Positions 33,731 to 36,912 of a DNA stretch of 36,912 bases are shown in pieces. The position numbers were made by a program, and so were the translations under genes. The notes beneath the pieces are model-generated. The model saw nothing but the letters and a program-made list of their open reading frames with translations, had not been told where the DNA came from and searched no databases. Location of the stretch: assembly GCA_001829495.1 (NCBI GenBank), contig MIBJ01000029.1:1-36912 (forward strand), in the 5' to 3' direction. Numbering within the stretch: position 1 is the first letter of the stretch; every line of letters starts with the position of its first letter. Source of the stretch: Spirochaetes bacterium RBG_16_49_21 (lineage in GTDB: Bacteria > Spirochaetota > UBA4802 > UBA5550).

Positions 33731-33790
33731 CGGCACGATATGGATGCCACAAATCAATTTTGTCAATTAGATTTGCATTTGTGCGAAACC

Positions 33791-33845
33791 AGGGGGTGAT
33801 CAATACACCCTGAAATTTAATTCACGTTCCGCGAACGCGGGGGCG
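33791..33845. repeat. Intergenic stem-loop repeat between aroE and the lipid kinase gene
   Basis: AGGGGGTGATCAATACACCC forms a short hairpin (GGGTG/CACCC) and is followed by TGAAATTTAATTCAC, then a CCGCGAACGCGG mini-hairpin. The AGGGGGTGA start and 13-bp AAATTTAATTCAC recur at 14190-14218. It lies between divergent genes, so it is not a terminator here. A TTGACA at 33856-33861 could be part of the downstream promoter, but no good -10 follows at the right spacing. Confidence 0.45.
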
Positions 33846-33890
33846 TAAAATAAATTTGACAGATCGGGGAGTACATTTAAGGTTCACCCC

Positions 33891-34817
33891 ATGAGAAAAA
33901 TCGGCATTATTGTAAACGCCAATGCGAAAAAGGTCAGAAGAGGGAAAATAACCGCGGAAGGTTTTCGCAGGGCGGGCGATGATCTGATCGATCTGGCGAT
34001 GACCGCGACATTCGAGGAGCTCGATGCCGCGATCCGGAAATTCAGGAAATCCGGTTATCCCTATATCGGCATAGCGGGCGGCGACGGCACGATTCACCAC
34101 GTACTGACGCGCCTGATTAATATTTACCGGGGGAAAAATCTTCCCTCCATCCTCCTCCTCAAGGGAGGGAACATGGATAATATCGCGCGCTCTGTAGGGT
34201 TGCGGGGGAGCGGCGTATCGATATTACAGCGCATGGCTGAAACGCTTAAGCGGGGCGGAGATCCGGAGATGCGCGTGCGGGACACGATACGGATCGGCGA
34301 CCGGTATTGCAGCCTTTTCGGGATCGGCTTCGTGATCAACCTTTTGCGTGAGGTATATGCGGGCGAAGAGAAGGGGATAAAGCAGAATCTGATCGCCGTG
34401 GCCAAAGCGGTCCGGGAGGCTCTTCTGCAGCCGGCGAATGGGAAACTATTCCAGGGGATACAGGCTACGGTTACCGTCGATGGAAAAAAAATCGGCTTCA
34501 CCGATATTACCGCGATCATGGCAGCCACGGTGGAGGGTGTGGGAATGGGATTTAATCCCATGAGCAAGGCCCTGGAGAATCCTCATACCTACCATGTACT
34601 GATCACCGGTTTTAACGGACGCCAGATAATTACCCATATTCTTCATATCAAGAATGGATGGGAGATCAAACACCCTCTGGTTTGCGACGTCACTGCGGAC
34701 CGGCTTGCCATTAAGAGCGATGCTCCGTTCAGCTATACGATGGACGGCGATATTTACGACTCAAGGGGAAAGCTGGCGCTTTCAGCAGGCCCTGCGATAT
34801 GCTATATACATGTGTAA
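33891..34817 (+). CDS. Diacylglycerol-kinase-family lipid kinase
   Basis: A 308-aa lipid kinase of the DAGK catalytic/YegS type. The N-terminal part starts KIGIIVNANAKKVRRGKITA (usual NPxAGxG region changed to NANAKKVRRG), and IGIAGGDGTIHHVLTRLINI carries the ATP-binding GGDGT near residues 63-67. LKGGNMDNIARSVGL replaces the usual LPxGTxNDFAR line. The C-terminal part ends in SYTMDGDIYDSRGKLALSAG, like the usual DGE/DGD lobe. It probably phosphorylates a lipid or sphingoid-type alcohol. The ATG at 33891 is preceded by a weak AAGG site. It is divergent from aroE and followed 10 nt later by the acyl-CoA synthetase gene, so co-transcription is likely. Confidence 0.85.
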   Translation: MRKIGIIVNANAKKVRRGKITAEGFRRAGDDLIDLAMTATFEELDAAIRKFRKSGYPYIGIAGGDGTIHHVLTRLINIYRGKNLPSILLLKGGNMDNIARSVGLRGSGVSILQRMAETLKRGGDPEMRVRDTIRIGDRYCSLFGIGFVINLLREVYAGEEKGIKQNLIAVAKAVREALLQPANGKLFQGIQATVTVDGKKIGFTDITAIMAATVEGVGMGFNPMSKALENPHTYHVLITGFNGRQIITHILHIKNGWEIKHPLVCDVTADRLAIKSDAPFSYTMDGDIYDSRGKLALSAGPAICYIHV

Positions 34818-34827
34818 GAGCTCAATT

Positions 34828-36912
34828 ATGAATGAGAATCCATTATATCGCCTGCTGAACCCTGCGTCCATTGCCACGGTCGGTGCGGGAAACAATTTCG
34901 CAAAAATGGGAACCATGCATGCCATGAGTATCATCAAGGACGGATACAGCGGCAGGTTTTACCCGATCCATCCCCGTGATGATACGGTTCTGGGCCATGC
35001 GGCATTCAGAACCGTGCAGGAGCTTCCGGAAACTCCGGAGCTTGCCATACTGATCGTGCCTTCGAATCAGGTGCCGGGGCTTCTCGAAGATTTCGGGGCC
35101 CGGGGCACCAAGAGCGCTATTATAATATCCGGTGGTTTCGGAGAAGCCGGTGCTGAAGGTGAGCGGATGCAGAATAAACTCAACGAGATATCCGCCCGGT
35201 ATGGGATCCGGTTTCTCGGCCCCAACTGCATGGGTATCATCAATACCGAGATATCATTAAACACGACCGTAATCCCGTACGACCTCGGACCGGGCTCACT
35301 CGGGTTTGCCTCGCAGAGCGGCACGTACGTGACCCAGACGATCATCTATCTCGGCAAAAGGGGGATACGCTTCAGCAAAGCCATAAGCGTCGGCAACAGC
35401 GCCGACATCGACATCATCGACGCGCTGGAATATCTCGGCAGCGATGCCCAGACCAGGGCGATCTCCCTCTATATTGAGGGAATCAGGGATATACCCCGCT
35501 TTGTCGAAACAGCCCGGAGGATTACGCCGCTCAAGCCGGTGCTGGCCCAGTACGTGGGCGGGTCGGCGGCCGGTGCGCGGGCGAGCTTAAGCCATACCGG
35601 GACCATGGCGGCGCCCGATCATCTGTATGACGGGCTGTTCAGGCAGGCCGGTATTATCAGAGTCCACACGGTCGCGGACCTGTATGCTTTCGGACACATG
35701 CTCGCCGTGCAGCCGCGGCTCGAAGGGAACCGCATCGGCGTGGTCACCAATTCCGGGGGACCGGGCTCGTCGATCGCCCACGCCCTGGATAAGGGAGGGC
35801 TCGCCGTTCCCGAATTTTCAAAGGCTCTGCAGCAGAGGCTGCGGGAACTGTTGCCTCCTCATGCGCCGTGTAAAAACCCCGTAGATCTTACCTTCCACAC
35901 GGATCTTGAGGTACTGGGAGTCAAAATTCCCGGGATGGTGCTCGCAAGCGGCGAGGTTGACGGGATCATCCTTCATGGAGTCATGTCATCCGGATTTACG
36001 AAAGCGCTGCGGCCGCATCTGAAAGGCTTCATAGACGGCTCCATGTTTGATAATTTTACGGACATGATGGCGGGGACGTCTCGGAAGATTGTCTCATTTG
36101 CCGATTCATGTACCAAGCCGGTCGCGGTATCAAGCTTCTTCGACCGCGACGATGATTGCACGGCAATGTACGAGGACCACAATGTTCCGGTTTTTGATTC
36201 GCCGGAGAAGGCCGCAAACGGCATGGTCTGCATGCTCCAGCACCTCCGCATTCGGGAGCGGAAGCCCTGGAGGCCGGTTACGCTTCCGGAGCCCTTAAAA
36301 GAAGCCGTAGAGTTGATCGGCCGGTCCTTATCATCCGGCCTGATGAATCTGGACGAGCACGATTCAAAGCGTTTCCTGGGATATTACGGCATCCCGGTGA
36401 TCGAGGATACACTGGTCGATTCGGAAGGGGAGATAGCCGGCGCGTCGAGGAAAATCGGATTTCCATTGGTTGTAAAAGCCTCTGCTCCCGATATTTTACA
36501 CAAGACCGGAAAAGGGCTCATATACCTGAATCAGAACTCGCCGGAAGAGGCTTCCCGGTCATACCGGAAAATACAGGAGGCTGCGGGCAGGCGCGTGCCC
36601 GTGATAATGAGCCGGATGGTGAGGGGCGAGAGGGAGTTTGCAGCCGGCGCAGTCATTACGGCCGGGTTCGGCCCTGCCGTAATGTTCGGCCTCGGCGGGA
36701 TTTTCACCGAGGCCCTGGGAGACGCCGTGTTCAGGCCTGCGCCGATCACCGCGGACGACGGACTTGAGATGATCCGGGAAATCAGGGCCCGCAAGCTTCT
36801 CGGCAGCTTCCGCGGCATGCCGGAGGTGAACATCGAGTCCCTTGCCGGAATTCTTCACCGGTTGAGCATCATCCCGCTTCTGCATCCGGAGGTGGCCGCG
36901 ATTGATGTAAAT
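34828..36912 (+). CDS. ADP-forming acyl-CoA synthetase, fused alpha-beta type (3' end beyond window)
   Basis: At least 695 residues, open to the last base. It is a fused acetate-CoA ligase (ADP-forming)/acyl-CoA synthetase, which makes ATP from acyl-CoA or the reverse. The N-terminal CoA-binding domain reads MNENPLYRLLNPASIATVGA and continues to FLGPNCMGIIN (about residues 130-140). The succinyl-CoA-ligase-like part has GSLGFASQSGTYV and ISVGNSADIDIIDALEYLG, with the phospho-His site in ARASLSHTGTMA (about 257). The ATP-grasp part begins SKRFLGYYGIPVIEDTLVDS and has PLVVKASAPDILHKTGKGLI (about 550). It is complete to the ATP-grasp middle. The ATG at 34828 lies 10 nt after the kinase stop. Confidence 0.92.
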   Translation, partial: MNENPLYRLLNPASIATVGAGNNFAKMGTMHAMSIIKDGYSGRFYPIHPRDDTVLGHAAFRTVQELPETPELAILIVPSNQVPGLLEDFGARGTKSAIIISGGFGEAGAEGERMQNKLNEISARYGIRFLGPNCMGIINTEISLNTTVIPYDLGPGSLGFASQSGTYVTQTIIYLGKRGIRFSKAISVGNSADIDIIDALEYLGSDAQTRAISLYIEGIRDIPRFVETARRITPLKPVLAQYVGGSAAGARASLSHTGTMAAPDHLYDGLFRQAGIIRVHTVADLYAFGHMLAVQPRLEGNRIGVVTNSGGPGSSIAHALDKGGLAVPEFSKALQQRLRELLPPHAPCKNPVDLTFHTDLEVLGVKIPGMVLASGEVDGIILHGVMSSGFTKALRPHLKGFIDGSMFDNFTDMMAGTSRKIVSFADSCTKPVAVSSFFDRDDDCTAMYEDHNVPVFDSPEKAANGMVCMLQHLRIRERKPWRPVTLPEPLKEAVELIGRSLSSGLMNLDEHDSKRFLGYYGIPVIEDTLVDSEGEIAGASRKIGFPLVVKASAPDILHKTGKGLIYLNQNSPEEASRSYRKIQEAAGRRVPVIMSRMVRGEREFAAGAVITAGFGPAVMFGLGGIFTEALGDAVFRPAPITADDGLEMIREIRARKLLGSFRGMPEVNIESLAGILHRLSIIPLLHPEVAAIDVN

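Noticed and set aside
33856-33878. TTGACA plus TACATT as a promoter for the lipid kinase
   Set aside because: The boxes are only about 10 bp apart, too close for a sigma-70 promoter.

Overview
The window looks like a chromosomal segment of a spirochaete, most like the Leptospira-type lineages. The clearest clue is the primary sigma factor at 25972-27738. Its N-terminal region ([19 protein letters not shown]) and its long charged non-conserved region match the leptospiral RpoD pattern as I remember it. Supporting clues are the many lipobox-type lipoproteins, an AraC regulator with a membrane-embedded N-terminal half, and an FadL-like outer-membrane protein. The taxonomic call is an inference from recalled families, not from a search.

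Layout. 1-8840 is an accessory region. It holds one very large modular lipoprotein gene (2130-7193, 1687 aa) flanked on both sides by toxin-antitoxin modules: a decayed PIN/antitoxin pair, a lone HicB-like gene, a PIN gene with a small partner, and an intact RelE/HigBA-like pair. Inverted repeats and palindromes are common here. 8839-12057 holds an FadL/OmpP1-like porin gene and a membrane AraC-type regulator gene, both on the minus strand. 12411-14798 holds a cytidylate-kinase-like protein, a secreted PHB-depolymerase-type esterase and a small exported protein. 14909-20251 is a run of plus-strand genes: a lipoprotein, bifunctional Nnr (NAD(P)HX repair), a CxxC-cluster protein, a LysM-M23 envelope peptidase and a TPR protein. 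20258-23776 holds a probably frameshifted small membrane protein, a 242-bp element with perfect 28-bp inverted ends, two lipoproteins (one with four PPC-like modules) and a convergent exported TIM-barrel (DUF4015-type) protein.

24135-30090 is the core block: dnaG, rpoD and a fused gpsA. DnaG-RpoD is the familiar macromolecular-synthesis pairing. The next gene encodes an apparently complete NAD-dependent glycerol-3-phosphate dehydrogenase followed by about 385 extra residues that resemble a PlsB-like acyltransferase whose HX4D histidine is replaced by Phe. 30112-33730 is a minus-strand cluster (LOG-like protein, unknown protein, folC, aroE). Lipid and CoA metabolism returns with a diacylglycerol-kinase-type lipid kinase (33891-34817) and an ADP-forming acyl-CoA synthetase that runs off the window end.

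The most notable items are the GpsA/degenerate-acyltransferase fusion; the giant lipoprotein with AT-rich inserted segments (a Ser/Gly-rich stretch and a LamG-like domain); a set of palindromes whose arms differ but whose core stays TGCGCA or TGCACA; and several dispersed inverted-repeat elements, one of which supplies the last codons of folC. I saw no rRNA, tRNA, CRISPR array, transposase or integrase.
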